Shown: positions 1 through 8,694 of the stretch, in pieces | Layout: the number at the start of each line of letters is the position of its first letter | How positions within the stretch are numbered: the first letter of the stretch is position 1 | Assembly (NCBI RefSeq): GCF_042677045.1 | Contig: NZ_JBHTIH010000004.1 | Coordinates: 248,001 to 312,000 of the forward strand | Source of the DNA: Lysobacter_K koreensis | GTDB lineage: Bacteria; Pseudomonadota; Gammaproteobacteria; Xanthomonadales; Xanthomonadaceae | Direction: 5' to 3' | Length of the DNA: 64,000 nucleotides | The notes under the pieces: generated by a model | What the model was told of the DNA's origin: nothing | Databases searched by the model: none | What the model saw: the letters and a program-made list of their open reading frames with translations, nothing else | Program-made: the position numbers and the translations under genes

Positions 1-1
1 G

Positions 2-79
2 GCCTGGCTGCCGGCCGAGCGCGCAACCCTGGCCGAAGTGCAGGCCGCCTGGGCGACGAAGGTCGTCGCCGGGCAGTAA
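2..79 (+). CDS. C-terminal end of an unidentified CDS (partial)
   Basis: An open frame enters from the left edge and stops at TAA 77-79, giving the last 25 residues, which end in ATKVVAGQ. The high GC and the alanine-rich composition match the neighbouring coding DNA. There is too little sequence to name a family. It would be the gene upstream of the EAL protein on the same strand. Confidence 0.5.
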   Translation, partial: AWLPAERATLAEVQAAWATKVVAGQ

Positions 80-426
80 TCCCCGGCGCGGCGCTCGCCG
101 ACAGCAACCACCCGCGTCGAGGGCCGGCGCCGTCGCGGGTGCCCGCAAGCGGCCGCCAGACCTTGGTGCGCCGCGCCGACCCTCCAGACACGAGCGCTCC
201 GGCGCGAATGGGCAGTGGCCACGCCCGCGACTGCGCGACCGTGTCGCCTGCAGCCCACCTCCCCACTACCCCGAACGCCCGCACCTGCAGGACGCGGGCC
301 AAGCTCGGCCGCGGCGCGCGAAGCGGACGCGCGATGCCACCGTGATTCGCGGCCACGATGGCTGGCGTGCGTGCGGGAGGACTAGTATTGGGCGCGACCC
401 ACCCCGTGCACCGGAGCGTGCCAGCC
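80..426. other. Intergenic stretch without a supported gene
   Basis: About 350 bases separate the partial gene from the EAL-domain gene. Short open frames exist, but none has a convincing ribosome binding site or a recognisable protein. No clear promoter or terminator was seen. Confidence 0.5.
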
Positions 427-2325
427 ATGTCACCGCTTTTCACCTTGCGAAAGGCCCAGCGTGCTGGCGACACCGACACGTCCGCCGAGCGCTACACCCA
501 CGCGTTGGTGCGGCTGACGCGCGAGGTCTGGCACCCGGACTGCACGTTCGATAGAGCGGTGGGCCTGATTTGCGAGGTCGCGGCCGAGGCGCTGCAGGTC
601 GAGCGGGTCAATGCCTGGCGCTACGATCCGCAGCGCCGTTGCCTGCAATGCACCCACGCCTATACCCGCAGCGACGACCGCCACGCGCACCCCGAGGAAC
701 TGGAAACCCTGTCGCTCGACGGCAACGACTATGCGGTGACGCTGGAGGAGGTGCGCGCGATCGACGCGTCCGATGTCGAGTCGGACCCGAGCACCGCGCA
801 TTCGGTCGGCGCCCTGCGCCACTACCTTCGCCGGTACAACATCTGCGCGTTGCTGGACGCGCCGGTGCGGATCGAAGGCCAGCTGCTCGGAGTGATCTGC
901 CACGAGAGCGTGGATTCGCCGCGGCAATGGACCCGCGAGGAGTTCGCCTTCGCCGGCAGCATGGGCGACTACGTCGCGATGGCCCACGAGATAGCGCGCC
1001 GGCAGCGCGCCGAGGACGAAGTGCAGCACCTGCGGCTGCACGACGCCACCACCAACCTGCCCAACCGTGACTACATGGTCGAGCTGATCCGGCAGCGGCT
1101 GGCCGCGCCGCATCCGTTGGCGCGCCCGGCGGCGGTGGTGCACGTGCGGATCAACGCCGCGCACGGCACCGCAATGTCCGCCAGCGCGCCGACCCTGGAA
1201 GACGTGATGGCGCAGGTCGCGCCGCGATTGCGCGAACTGGTCAGCGACCAGCCCGCGAGCAACCCGCTGAGCCTGGCGCGGGCGCGCGCCGATGCGTTCG
1301 CGTTCGTGGTCGCGCGCGGCGCCAGCCAGGCCGACGTGGTGCGGCTGGCCGAGCGCTGCGTGATCGCGGTGCAGACGCTGCCGCGGCAGCACGAGGAGAT
1401 CGAGCCAGTCGCCGCGGTCGGCATCGCCTTTGCCGAGGTCGACGAAAGCGATGCGCGGGTGCTGATGCGCAAGGCCGAACAAGCCGCTGACTACGCCCGC
1501 GAGCAAGGCCGTCACGCGGTGGAAGTGTTCGACATCGACCACCACCAGGAACTGGTCGAGCGCCTGCGCCGGGAGCGCGCGCTGCGCGCGGCGTTCGCGA
1601 ACAACCACTTCGAGCTGCACTACCAGCCCGAACGCGAACTCGGCGGCGGTTGGTCCGGCGCCGAGGCGCTGCTGCGCTGGCGCACCGACGACGGCCTGGT
1701 GGTGGCGGCCGAGTTCATCGCCACCTTGGAAGCGTCCGACCTGATCCTGCCGGTCGGCCGCTGGGTGCTGGGCCAGGCCTGCGTCGACGCCGCGCAGTGG
1801 CCGCATTGCGGCAACGCGCCGCCGATGCTGCGGGTCAACGTCTCCGCGCACCAGTTCGATGGCGCTGGTTTGGCCGGCGATGTCGCCGCCGCACTGGCCA
1901 GCTCCGGCCTGCCGCCCGGGCGGCTGTGCCTGGAGATCACCGAAACCACGCTTATGCACGACATCGACCGCACCCTGGCGGTGCTGCAAGAACTCAAGGC
2001 ATTGGGGGTGCGCATCGCGATCGACGATTTCGGCACCGGCTATTCGTCGCTGGTCTACCTCAAGCGCTTCCCGATCGACACGCTCAAAATCGACAGGAGC
2101 TTCGTGCAGGACCTGCCGCACGACCGCACCGACGCCGCGATCGTCGCCGCCGTGGTCGGCCTGGCCGAAGCGCTCGGGGTCGAGGTCGTGGCCGAAGGGA
2201 TCGAGCGGCTCGAGCAGCAGCACGCGCTGCAGGCGCTCGGGGTCGAGCGCCTGCAAGGCTGGCTGTATGCGCCGGCAATGGCCCAGGCGCAGCTGCGCGA
2301 GCTGTTCGCCGCGGCGCCGGGTTGA
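427..2325 (+). CDS. GAF-GGDEF(degenerate)-EAL cyclic-di-GMP phosphodiesterase
   Basis: This 632-residue cytoplasmic signalling protein has a GAF sensor domain at about residues 20-190, a GGDEF-like domain at about 200-365 and an EAL domain at about 375-625. The GGDEF signature position reads ADAFAF, so cyclase activity is not expected. The EAL domain keeps the residues needed for c-di-GMP hydrolysis: EALLRW, NVSAHQF, LEITET, IDDFGTGYSSL, LKIDRSF and VAEGIE. The predicted role is therefore c-di-GMP breakdown gated by a ligand or a partner acting on the GAF domain. ATG 427 was chosen because GGAG lies about 10 nt upstream; an in-frame start at 358 would add 23 unremarkable residues. No transmembrane segment is visible. 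The domain call is firm; the signal sensed is unknown. Confidence 0.9.
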   Translation: MSPLFTLRKAQRAGDTDTSAERYTHALVRLTREVWHPDCTFDRAVGLICEVAAEALQVERVNAWRYDPQRRCLQCTHAYTRSDDRHAHPEELETLSLDGNDYAVTLEEVRAIDASDVESDPSTAHSVGALRHYLRRYNICALLDAPVRIEGQLLGVICHESVDSPRQWTREEFAFAGSMGDYVAMAHEIARRQRAEDEVQHLRLHDATTNLPNRDYMVELIRQRLAAPHPLARPAAVVHVRINAAHGTAMSASAPTLEDVMAQVAPRLRELVSDQPASNPLSLARARADAFAFVVARGASQADVVRLAERCVIAVQTLPRQHEEIEPVAAVGIAFAEVDESDARVLMRKAEQAADYAREQGRHAVEVFDIDHHQELVERLRRERALRAAFANNHFELHYQPERELGGGWSGAEALLRWRTDDGLVVAAEFIATLEASDLILPVGRWVLGQACVDAAQWPHCGNAPPMLRVNVSAHQFDGAGLAGDVAAALASSGLPPGRLCLEITETTLMHDIDRTLAVLQELKALGVRIAIDDFGTGYSSLVYLKRFPIDTLKIDRSFVQDLPHDRTDAAIVAAVVGLAEALGVEVVAEGIERLEQQHALQALGVERLQGWLYAPAMAQAQLRELFAAAPG

Positions 2326-2446
2326 CCACCGGCGGGCCCGGCGGCGCGCGGCCGTCCAGGCCAGCGGAGCAGCGCCCCAGACCGGGCGCAGTCGCCTGCG
2401 CCGTCGCCGCCTGTATTCTTCGCCATCATCTCCGTGGAGTCGTGCC

Positions 2447-4192
2447 ATGTCGGCAGCATTCCTGATCCGCTGCGGCCTGTTGGCTACCGCCGCCGCCGCA
2501 GCCCTGGTCACCGCCATCCCGGCCGCGGCCGCCGACCGCGTCACCGGCAAGCCGTTCGCGACCCGCTCCGAGGTCTACGCGCCGCACGCGATGGCCGCGA
2601 CCTCGCACCCGCTCGCCACCCAGATCGCGCTCGACGTGATGCAGGCCGGCGGCAGCGCGGTCGACGCCGCGATCGCTGCCAACGCCGCGCTCGGCTTGAT
2701 GGAGCCCACCGGCAATGGCGTCGGCGGCGACCTGTTCGCGATCGTCTGGGACCCGAAGACGAAGAAGCTGCACGGCTACAACGGCTCGGGCCGCTCGCCC
2801 AAGTCGCTGACCCTGGCCGAGTTCCAGCGCCGCGGCCTGACCGACATCCCGGCGCACGGCCCGCTGCCGGTGACGGTGCCGGGCACGGTCGACGCGTGGT
2901 TCGCGCTGCACGGCAAGTTCGGGCGCAAGCCGATGGCCGATAACCTGGCGCCCGCGATCCGCTACGCGCGCGAAGGCCACCCGGTGCACGAGGTGATCGC
3001 CTACTACTGGAACGCGTCGGTGCCGCGCCTGTCGAAGTGGCCGGGCTTCGCCGAGCAGTTCACCGTCGACGGCGGCGCCAAGGGCGAGCGCCGCGCGCCG
3101 CGCCGCGGCGAGACCTGGAAGAACCCGAACCTCGCCAACACCCTGCAAGCCATCGCCGATGGCGGCCGCGACGCGTTCTATCGGGGCGAGATCGCGCGCA
3201 GCATCGACGCCTACTTCAAGGCCAACGACGGCTTCCTGTCGTACGAGGACCTGGCCACGCACGCCGGCGAGTGGGTCGAGCCGGTCTCGACCAACTACCG
3301 CGGCTATGACGTCTGGGAACTGCCGCCCAACGGCCAGGGCATCGCCGCGCTGCAGATCCTCAACCTGCTCGAACCCTACGACCTGAAGCGCTACGGCTTC
3401 GGCAGCGTCGAGCACGTGCACCTGTTCACCGAAGCCAAGAAGCTCGCGTTCGCCGACCGCGCGCGCTGGTACGCCGATCCGGCGTTCGCCAAGGCACCGG
3501 TGCAGAAGCTGATCGGCAAGCCGTACGCAAGGCAGCGCGGCAAACTGATCTCGATGGACAAGGCCGCGCGCGAGGTGCAGCCGGCCACGCCGGCCGAACT
3601 CGACGAGGGCGACACGATCTACATGACCGTCGCCGACGCCGACGGCATGATGGTCTCGCTGATCCAGTCCAACTACCGCGGCATGGGCAGCGGCATGGCG
3701 CCGCCGGGGCTGGGCTTCATCTTCCAGGACCGCGGCGAGCAGTTCGTGTTGAAGGAAAATCATCCGAATTCCTTCGCCCCCGGCAAGCGTCCGTTCCACA
3801 CCATCATCCCCGCGTTCGTGACCAAGGCCGGCAAACCGTGGCTGTCGTTCGGGCTGATGGGCGGCGCGATGCAGCCGCAGGGCCACGCCCAGATCGTGAT
3901 GAACCTGGTCGACTTCGGCATGAACCTGCAGGAAGCCGGCGACGCGCCGCGCATCCAGCACGACGGCTCGACCGAACCGGCCGGACAGGCGACGGTGATG
4001 AGCGACGGCGGCGAGCTCGACCTGGAAACCGGCTTCGACTACGAGACCGTGCGCGCGCTGATGCGCAAGGGCCACAGCGTGCGTTACGCCGACGGCCCCT
4101 ACGGCGGCTACCAGGCGATCATGGTCAACCCGCACGGCGGCTACATCGGCGCCAGCGAGTCGCGCAAGGACGGCCAGGCGGCGGGCTACTGA
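2447..4192 (+). CDS. ggt: Gamma-glutamyltransferase, periplasmic
   Basis: This 581-residue protein begins with a signal peptide (alanine-rich hydrophobic stretch, residues about 5-28) and has the full gamma-glutamyltransferase fold. The N-terminal signature around GNGVGGDLFAI is present. The autoprocessing threonine is predicted at residue 390 in DTIYMTVADADG, aligned to the family TTHYSVVDKDG, so self-cleavage should give a large subunit of about 389 residues and a small one of about 190. The enzyme transfers or hydrolyses gamma-glutamyl groups, for example of glutathione, in the periplasm. ATG 2447 is preferred because it starts the signal peptide; the frame is open far upstream only by overlap with the EAL gene. 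The next gene begins 37 bases after the stop. Confidence 0.92.
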   Translation: MSAAFLIRCGLLATAAAAALVTAIPAAAADRVTGKPFATRSEVYAPHAMAATSHPLATQIALDVMQAGGSAVDAAIAANAALGLMEPTGNGVGGDLFAIVWDPKTKKLHGYNGSGRSPKSLTLAEFQRRGLTDIPAHGPLPVTVPGTVDAWFALHGKFGRKPMADNLAPAIRYAREGHPVHEVIAYYWNASVPRLSKWPGFAEQFTVDGGAKGERRAPRRGETWKNPNLANTLQAIADGGRDAFYRGEIARSIDAYFKANDGFLSYEDLATHAGEWVEPVSTNYRGYDVWELPPNGQGIAALQILNLLEPYDLKRYGFGSVEHVHLFTEAKKLAFADRARWYADPAFAKAPVQKLIGKPYARQRGKLISMDKAAREVQPATPAELDEGDTIYMTVADADGMMVSLIQSNYRGMGSGMAPPGLGFIFQDRGEQFVLKENHPNSFAPGKRPFHTIIPAFVTKAGKPWLSFGLMGGAMQPQGHAQIVMNLVDFGMNLQEAGDAPRIQHDGSTEPAGQATVMSDGGELDLETGFDYETVRALMRKGHSVRYADGPYGGYQAIMVNPHGGYIGASESRKDGQAAGY

Positions 4193-4229
4193 CCTTGCGT
4201 AACTCGCTACTGCACGCGCGCTGCCGCCG

Positions 4230-4949
4230 GTGATCAACGACGCCCTCGACCTTCCGCACTGGCGCGCGCGGCTGCAGCGCGACGGCCGCGCGCAGATCGA
4301 CAACTACCTGCAGCCCGACGCCGCGCAGCGCCTGCGCGCCTGCCTCGAGCGCGAAGTGCCGTGGACCTTGGCGCTGCGCGATGCGGAGGGTGCGCGCACG
4401 CTCGACCATGTGAGCTACGCGGCGATGGACGACGCCGCGCGTCGAGCGCTGTACGCGCAGGTCGCCGGCTCGGCCGGCGAGCAAGGCCGCGATGACGACG
4501 GCTTCCGCTTCGCTTACGACAGCTACATGATGGTGCGCGCCTACCAGGAGGGCCGCGACCCCGGCCTGTTGCTGCACCGGGTGCTGGAACTGTTCAACTC
4601 GCCGGACTACATTGCCTTCGCGCGCGCGTTGACCGGCGACGCGCGCATCCGCCGCACCGACGCACAGGCCACGCGCTACCGGCGCGGCCAGTTCCTGCGC
4701 TACCACACCGATGCGGAGTCCAACGAAGGTCGGCTGTACGCCTACGTGCTCAACCTCAGTCGCGGCTGGCAGGCCGACTGGGGCGGGCAGCTGCAGTTCA
4801 TCGGCGACGACGGCGCCGTGCTCGAAAGCTACCTGCCGCGCTGGAACGCGCTGTCGCTGTTTGCGGTGCCGGCCGGCCACGCGGTGTCGCTGGTCGCGCC
4901 GTGGGCCGCCGATGACCGGCTCGCAATCACCGGCTGGTGGCTGGCGTGA
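4230..4949 (+). CDS. 2-oxoglutarate/Fe(II)-dependent oxygenase (prolyl 4-hydroxylase-like)
   Basis: This 239-residue protein starts at GTG. The iron-binding triad expected for the superfamily is visible: His159 and Asp161 in RYHTDAES, and the distal His217 in PAGHAVSLV. The core strand sequence WGGQLQFIGDDG between them is typical of prolyl-4-hydroxylase-like proteins. It likely hydroxylates a protein or small molecule using 2-oxoglutarate and O2; the substrate is not apparent. No signal peptide is seen, so it is probably cytoplasmic. Its stop codon overlaps the start of the following TPR-oxygenase gene (GTGA), so the two are probably translationally coupled and may act together. Confidence 0.85.
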   Translation: MINDALDLPHWRARLQRDGRAQIDNYLQPDAAQRLRACLEREVPWTLALRDAEGARTLDHVSYAAMDDAARRALYAQVAGSAGEQGRDDDGFRFAYDSYMMVRAYQEGRDPGLLLHRVLELFNSPDYIAFARALTGDARIRRTDAQATRYRRGQFLRYHTDAESNEGRLYAYVLNLSRGWQADWGGQLQFIGDDGAVLESYLPRWNALSLFAVPAGHAVSLVAPWAADDRLAITGWWLA

Positions 4950-6598
4950 GCGCGCCCGGCAACGGCAACCAGGACGTCGCCGCGTTGCTGCGCGACGCCT
5001 GGGCCGCGTTGCAACGCGGGCAGCCGGCGCAGGCGCAACGCGCGTGCGAGGCGGCCCTGCAACTCGCACCGCAATCGTTCGACGGCTGGCGCCTGCTCGC
5101 GGTCGCGCGCCAGGCGCTCGGCGACGCCGACGGCTGCCGCGATGCCCTGCAACACGCCCACGCCCTGCGTCCGCACGACGGCGCGACCGCGCTCGACCTG
5201 GGCACCGCGCTGCTGCACGGCGGCGACCCGGCGGCCGCGCGGCCGCTGCTGCGCGTGGCGATGGACGCGTTGGCCAGCGAACCGCGCGCCGCGTTCCGGT
5301 TCGGCACTGCCGCGTTCGTGGGCGGTGATTTCGCCGCGGCGGTGGACGGATTCGAGGCCGCGACCCGACGCGACCCGGCGTGGCCCGAGGCCTGGAACAA
5401 CCTGTCGGCCGCGCACGGCCGCCTGCAGCAGTACCCCGCGGCGATCGCCGCCGCGCGCAACGCCTTGCGCCTGCAGCCGCAGTCCGCGGGCGCGCACCAG
5501 GCGCTGGCCGCGTTGCTGTCGAACCTGTTCGACCGCGAGTCATTGCAGGAAGGCCTGCAGTTCGCGCAGCGCGCGCTGCAGCTCGATCCTGACCTCGCCG
5601 AAGCGCACCGCAACGCCAGCATCGTGCTGCGCAAGCTCGGCGATCCCGCGCGCGCCGAGTCCCACGCGCGCCGCGCGCTGCAACTCGCGCCGCACGACCC
5701 GCACACCATCGACACCCTCGGCGAACAACTGCTGCTCAACGGCCGCAGCGCCGAGGCCGTGGCCACTTACGCCGCCGCGGTGGACGCCGGCGACGCCAGC
5801 GTCGCGCTGCGCCGCCAGCACGGCATCGCGCTGCTGCACGCCGGCCAGGCCGGCGCCGCGCGCGATGCGCTGGCAGCGTTGCTGCGCGAGCACGGCGATG
5901 ACCAGCGCGCGATCGCGCACCTGGGCGTGGCGCTGGCCGCGAACGCGCAGCTCGACGCCGCCACGCACCTGCTCGGCCTGCACCGCCACGTGCACGCGCT
6001 CGCGGTGCCCGTGCCCGACGGCTTCGCCGGCGCCAGCGCGTTTAACGCCGCGCTGGCCGACGACATCCGCCGCCACAGCCAGCAGCGCTGGCAGCCGGCC
6101 GGCCTGGCCGCGCGCAACGCCTACCTCAGCGGCGACCTGCTCGCTGACCGCACCGCCGCGATCGCCGGTTTCGAACAGCGGCTGCGCGAGGCAATCGACG
6201 CGTTCATCGCCCGCTGCCGCGCACAGGCCAATGCCGGCGCGGCCGACGACCTGTTCCTGCGCCACGTCCCGCGCGACTACCGGCTGCACGTCTGGGCGAC
6301 CCAGGCCGCCGAAACCGGCTACATCGACACCCACATCCACGAGGAGTCGTGGCTGTCCGGCGCGTACTACGTCGAACTGCCCGCGGCTATTCGCGACGAC
6401 GACCCCGACCACGCCGGCTGGATCGAGTTCGGCCGCCCCTACGCCACGCTGCCGCCCTGGCCCGAGCACGCCCTGCGCCGCGTGCGCCCGCAGGTCGGCA
6501 CCCTGCTGCTGTTCCCGTCGTACCTGTTCCACCGCACCTTGCCGTACCGCGGCGACGGCGAGCGCATCAGCATCTCGTTCGACCTGGCCGCGGTTTGA
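4946..6598 (+). CDS. TPR protein with C-terminal 2OG-Fe(II) oxygenase domain
   Basis: This 550-residue protein has an N-terminal array of tetratricopeptide repeats (about residues 10-340, with repeated A-x-x-ALQLxP units) and a C-terminal putative 2OG-Fe(II) oxygenase domain of the kind found in PF13759. Metal ligands are His463 and/or His465 in DTHIHEESW and His529 in SYLFHRTLP; the SGAYYVELP strand follows the first motif as expected. The TPRs probably recruit a protein substrate. GTG 4946 overlaps the previous stop and was chosen for coupling; GTG 4937 is an alternative. It is the last gene before the integron array, about 295 bases before the first cassette boundary. Confidence 0.85.
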   Translation: MSAPGNGNQDVAALLRDAWAALQRGQPAQAQRACEAALQLAPQSFDGWRLLAVARQALGDADGCRDALQHAHALRPHDGATALDLGTALLHGGDPAAARPLLRVAMDALASEPRAAFRFGTAAFVGGDFAAAVDGFEAATRRDPAWPEAWNNLSAAHGRLQQYPAAIAAARNALRLQPQSAGAHQALAALLSNLFDRESLQEGLQFAQRALQLDPDLAEAHRNASIVLRKLGDPARAESHARRALQLAPHDPHTIDTLGEQLLLNGRSAEAVATYAAAVDAGDASVALRRQHGIALLHAGQAGAARDALAALLREHGDDQRAIAHLGVALAANAQLDAATHLLGLHRHVHALAVPVPDGFAGASAFNAALADDIRRHSQQRWQPAGLAARNAYLSGDLLADRTAAIAGFEQRLREAIDAFIARCRAQANAGAADDLFLRHVPRDYRLHVWATQAAETGYIDTHIHEESWLSGAYYVELPAAIRDDDPDHAGWIEFGRPYATLPPWPEHALRRVRPQVGTLLLFPSYLFHRTLPYRGDGERISISFDLAAV

Positions 6599-6893
6599 GC
6601 GTAGGCATCGGCCCGCTCGCCAACGCCTCGCGGCGGCGCGGACGCAGTGGATTTCTGAACGACCAGGGCCGGCATCCGTTGCTGCTGCGCGGTTTTCCGT
6701 ACCAGATAGACCGCGGAAGCGAGGAAATAAAGGGCATATGTGAAAAAGCGCCCGATAAAAAAATCGGCCCGGTGAAGCTGGGCCGATATAGCCACTGCGC
6801 AAGTGCTTGATACCGAGCAACTTATTGCCTTGACGCGCCCCGGACGCGCAGCTGACCATCGGTGCATATGACCCGATCCGGGGTCTACTAGGC
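6599..6893. other. Left junction of the cassette array, possible attI or deletion scar
   Basis: This 295-base intergenic region lies between the TPR-oxygenase stop and the first G^TTAGGC core site. An intact integron would normally carry a divergent intI gene and attI here; no integrase fits in this space. The last 60 bases before GTTAGGC (6894-6900) occupy the attI position but contain no attC-like palindrome. A minus-strand terminator-like hairpin sits at 6757-6787. No supported gene. Confidence 0.45.
6757..6787 (-). terminator. Rho-independent terminator, minus strand
   Basis: Read on the minus strand, an 8-bp stem ATCGGCCC/GGGCCGAT with a 9-nt loop is followed by seven T residues. That is a textbook intrinsic terminator, yet no minus-strand gene is visible immediately to its right. 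It may protect against transcription leaving the array leftward, or be a remnant of a deleted gene. Confidence 0.65.
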
Positions 6894-6894
6894 G

Positions 6895-7106
6895 TTAGGC
6901 CGCATCAAACACAGGTGCGTTGTTGTTGGGCTTGGGTTGCTTCGGCCAGGTCGTCAGTCTGCGCGTAGCGCCGCTTCGGCGGCATGGCGCGTCGCGGCTT
7001 CTCGGCAAAGCGTCGGTCTGCGGCGATCGGATCGGCTCGCAGCTCGCGGAGTGTTCGGTGGGTAGTCTTTCGGTAGAGCCACAAGTGGGAGCTGGCGGGT
7101 TGCTGC
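6895..7106 (+). other. Cassette 1: no supported gene
   Basis: The first cassette has about 210 bases before its attC. The only plus-strand frame that spans it (from 6920) runs through the attC and has no recognisable product or ribosome binding site. It may be a non-coding cassette, carrying for example a promoter or small RNA, or a degraded one. Confidence 0.4.
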
Positions 7107-7224
7107 GCCCTAACAACTCATTCAAGCCGAACCCGCTTCGTTGCTTCGTTCGCCTGTGCCGTTGTTCAATTGCAGCCACTCACCGACTGGCGTGCTGCGG
7201 GTCGGCTTAATTCAGGCGTTAGGC
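7107..7224 (+). repeat. attC site 1 (long form)
   Basis: Left core CCCTAAC and right core GTTAGGC enclose AAGCCGAACCCGC ... GCGGGTCGGCTTAA. The single-stranded loop is extended to about 60 nt, unlike the compact sites to the right. Confidence 0.9.
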
Positions 7225-7512
7225 ATGCCACGGAATCGCACAGCACTCGAACAAGCAGCCGGCAAGCTCACGTCGGCCATCCAAAAGGATTGGGTGGCGG
7301 AGATGGGAGAGCCGCTTGCTAATGAGAGCGAACTGGCGATGCACAGGAGCCAGCTATTGGCGCGAGCTGCGGTGGAAGGTCGGCTTGCTGACGTGTTGGG
7401 CGGCCAATCCATTAGTGAGTACCTTGGCTGCAGCTGGCTCCGTTCCCACCCAAATATCTTCCCAGCCGTGAGGGCTCTTGAGGCGCTCATTGCTGGTGAG
7501 TCGCATGCCTAA
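7225..7512 (+). CDS. Cassette 2: hypothetical protein, 95 aa
   Basis: This small soluble protein starts at ATG 7225, directly after the GTTAGGC core, and its stop codon is supplied by the next attC. It is predicted to be mostly helical (A-x-x-A-rich middle) with no membrane segment or signal peptide. A segment near LADVLGGQSISEYLG could suggest a small DNA- or protein-binding helical fold, but no family is recognised. There is no clear ribosome binding site because the start abuts the recombination core, as is common for cassette genes. Confidence 0.7.
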   Translation: MPRNRTALEQAAGKLTSAIQKDWVAEMGEPLANESELAMHRSQLLARAAVEGRLADVLGGQSISEYLGCSWLRSHPNIFPAVRALEALIAGESHA

Positions 7513-7623
7513 CAATTCATTCAAGCCGAACCCGCTTCGTTAGGTGATTCAGTTGTGTCGTTGTTCCAGTGCAACCACTCACCGACTAGCGCGTTGCGGG
7601 TCGGCTTAATTCAGGCGTTAGCG
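7507..7623 (+). repeat. attC site 2 (long form)
   Basis: Cores GCCTAAC and GTTAGCG with the AAGCCGAACCCGC / GCGGGTCGGCTT stem. The long loop is very similar to that of sites 1, 5 and 10. Confidence 0.9.
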
Positions 7624-7626
7624 CTC

Positions 7627-8274
7627 ATGAGCAAGGTCATCGCATTTGTCGTTTTACTAGCCGCATCTTCTGGATGTGCGGCGCGAGATTTCTTTAGTGA
7701 TGCACGCGATCTGGCTCTCGAGATCATCAATGCGGAGCTTGATGGGCAGTTCTGTCAACCCGCGCCAATCCCGGAACATCAGCGTAAAGCCATGGCTCAG
7801 GCCCTAGCTCGCATTGACCGAGGCGGGTTGTCCGATCCTACGGGCCTTAGTCCACTAAACCTAGCTGTCATTTCCGACGACATTCCAACTTTCAAGCGCC
7901 TTAGCACTCTCGGGTACTCTTTTAACTCCCCTGGCAATACCTTGCTCCATGACGCGGCGCTTCATAATTCAATGCAGGCGTTGCCGTTCTTGTTAGCTAG
8001 TGGCGTCGCCCCAAACGCTTCTAGCTCCTACGGAGCAACTGCGCTTATGTCGGCCGCCGCTAACGGCAGAGTTGATGTAGCTCGCGCCCTGTTGGTTGCC
8101 GGCGCAACGCCAAACGCAAAGAACACAGATGGTGGCACTGCATTGCACTACGCAATTGGCTGTCGCAATCAGGAGATGGTAGATGTGTTGCTTTCTGCTG
8201 GTGCAGCCATCGACCCCAGAGCTCAATCGCTTGCTGAGAGACACGGCCTCAAACTCTCCCGGCATGAGCGCTAA
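7627..8274 (+). CDS. Cassette 3: ankyrin-repeat lipoprotein
   Basis: This 215-residue protein has a lipoprotein signal peptide (hydrophobic VIAFVVLLAASSG followed by the lipobox cysteine at about residue 17). At least three ankyrin repeats follow, with units such as GATALMSAAANGRVDVARAL and GGTALHYAIGCRNQEMVDVL. It should be anchored in the outer or inner membrane facing the periplasm and mediate a protein interaction. Its stop TAA (8272-8274) is part of the attC left core. Ankyrin lipoproteins sometimes act as immunity or inhibitor proteins, but nothing here shows that. Confidence 0.85.
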   Translation: MSKVIAFVVLLAASSGCAARDFFSDARDLALEIINAELDGQFCQPAPIPEHQRKAMAQALARIDRGGLSDPTGLSPLNLAVISDDIPTFKRLSTLGYSFNSPGNTLLHDAALHNSMQALPFLLASGVAPNASSSYGATALMSAAANGRVDVARALLVAGATPNAKNTDGGTALHYAIGCRNQEMVDVLLSAGAAIDPRAQSLAERHGLKLSRHER

Positions 8275-8328
8275 CAATTCATTCAAGCCGAAGCCGCTTC
8301 GCGGCTCGGCTTAACTCAGGCGTTAGGT
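8269..8328 (+). repeat. attC site 3
   Basis: A compact 60-bp site with cores CGCTAAC and GTTAGGT, stem AAGCCGA/TCGGCTT and central GCCGCTTCGCGGC hairpin. Confidence 0.93.
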
Positions 8329-8331
8329 GCC

Positions 8332-8637
8332 ATGGAAAGAGTCGTATCACTCGTGGCAACTATTTCGGCAATTCTTCTGCCAATAGCGGTCGGCTACGCG
8401 CTCCGGCCAACCGCCGAGCACAGCAAGCACGCAATGCTGTGGTTGCTTCTTACGGCAAGCGCACTCGTTGTCTCCGGCCTGCTGTCTGCCATCGCAATCC
8501 GGCTCGGCTACTCGGCGTTCCAAGATCTTCCCGCACCCCGCCCATTGCATCGCAAGCTGGAGCTGGGCGTGCTCGCGCTGCCGCCAATATTGTTTGTGGC
8601 TATCATCGCGTGGCAGGTGCTGTCAGCTGGCACCTAA
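8332..8637 (+). CDS. Cassette 4: small membrane protein, 101 aa
   Basis: Three hydrophobic segments are visible (about residues 5-22, 33-55 and 77-96), separated by short charged loops, so this is an integral inner-membrane protein. It starts 3 bases after the preceding attC and its stop codon lies in the next attC. No family was recognised. A duplicate reading frame on the same strand is an out-of-frame shadow. Confidence 0.75.
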   Translation: MERVVSLVATISAILLPIAVGYALRPTAEHSKHAMLWLLLTASALVVSGLLSAIAIRLGYSAFQDLPAPRPLHRKLELGVLALPPILFVAIIAWQVLSAGT

Positions 8638-8691
8638 CAATTCATTCAAGCCGAAGCCGCTTCGCGGCTCGGCTTAATTCAGGCGTTAGGC
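8632..8691 (+). repeat. attC site 4
   Basis: Compact site with cores ACCTAAC and GTTAGGC. The stem-loop between them is essentially identical to those of sites 3, 6 and 9. Confidence 0.93.
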
Positions 8692-8694
8692 AGC

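Noticed and set aside
139..345. Small plus-strand frame left of the EAL gene
   Set aside because: No ribosome binding site and no protein-like pattern; arginine-rich as expected for random GC-rich sequence.
430..2550. Very long minus-strand frame opposite the EAL gene
   Set aside because: GC-rich antisense shadow; its protein is arginine/histidine-rich with no domain and overlaps an excellent EAL protein.
6439..6867. Minus-strand frame crossing the array boundary
   Set aside because: It overlaps the TPR-oxygenase gene and the intrinsic terminator. I looked for an integrase remnant and found no integrase motif.
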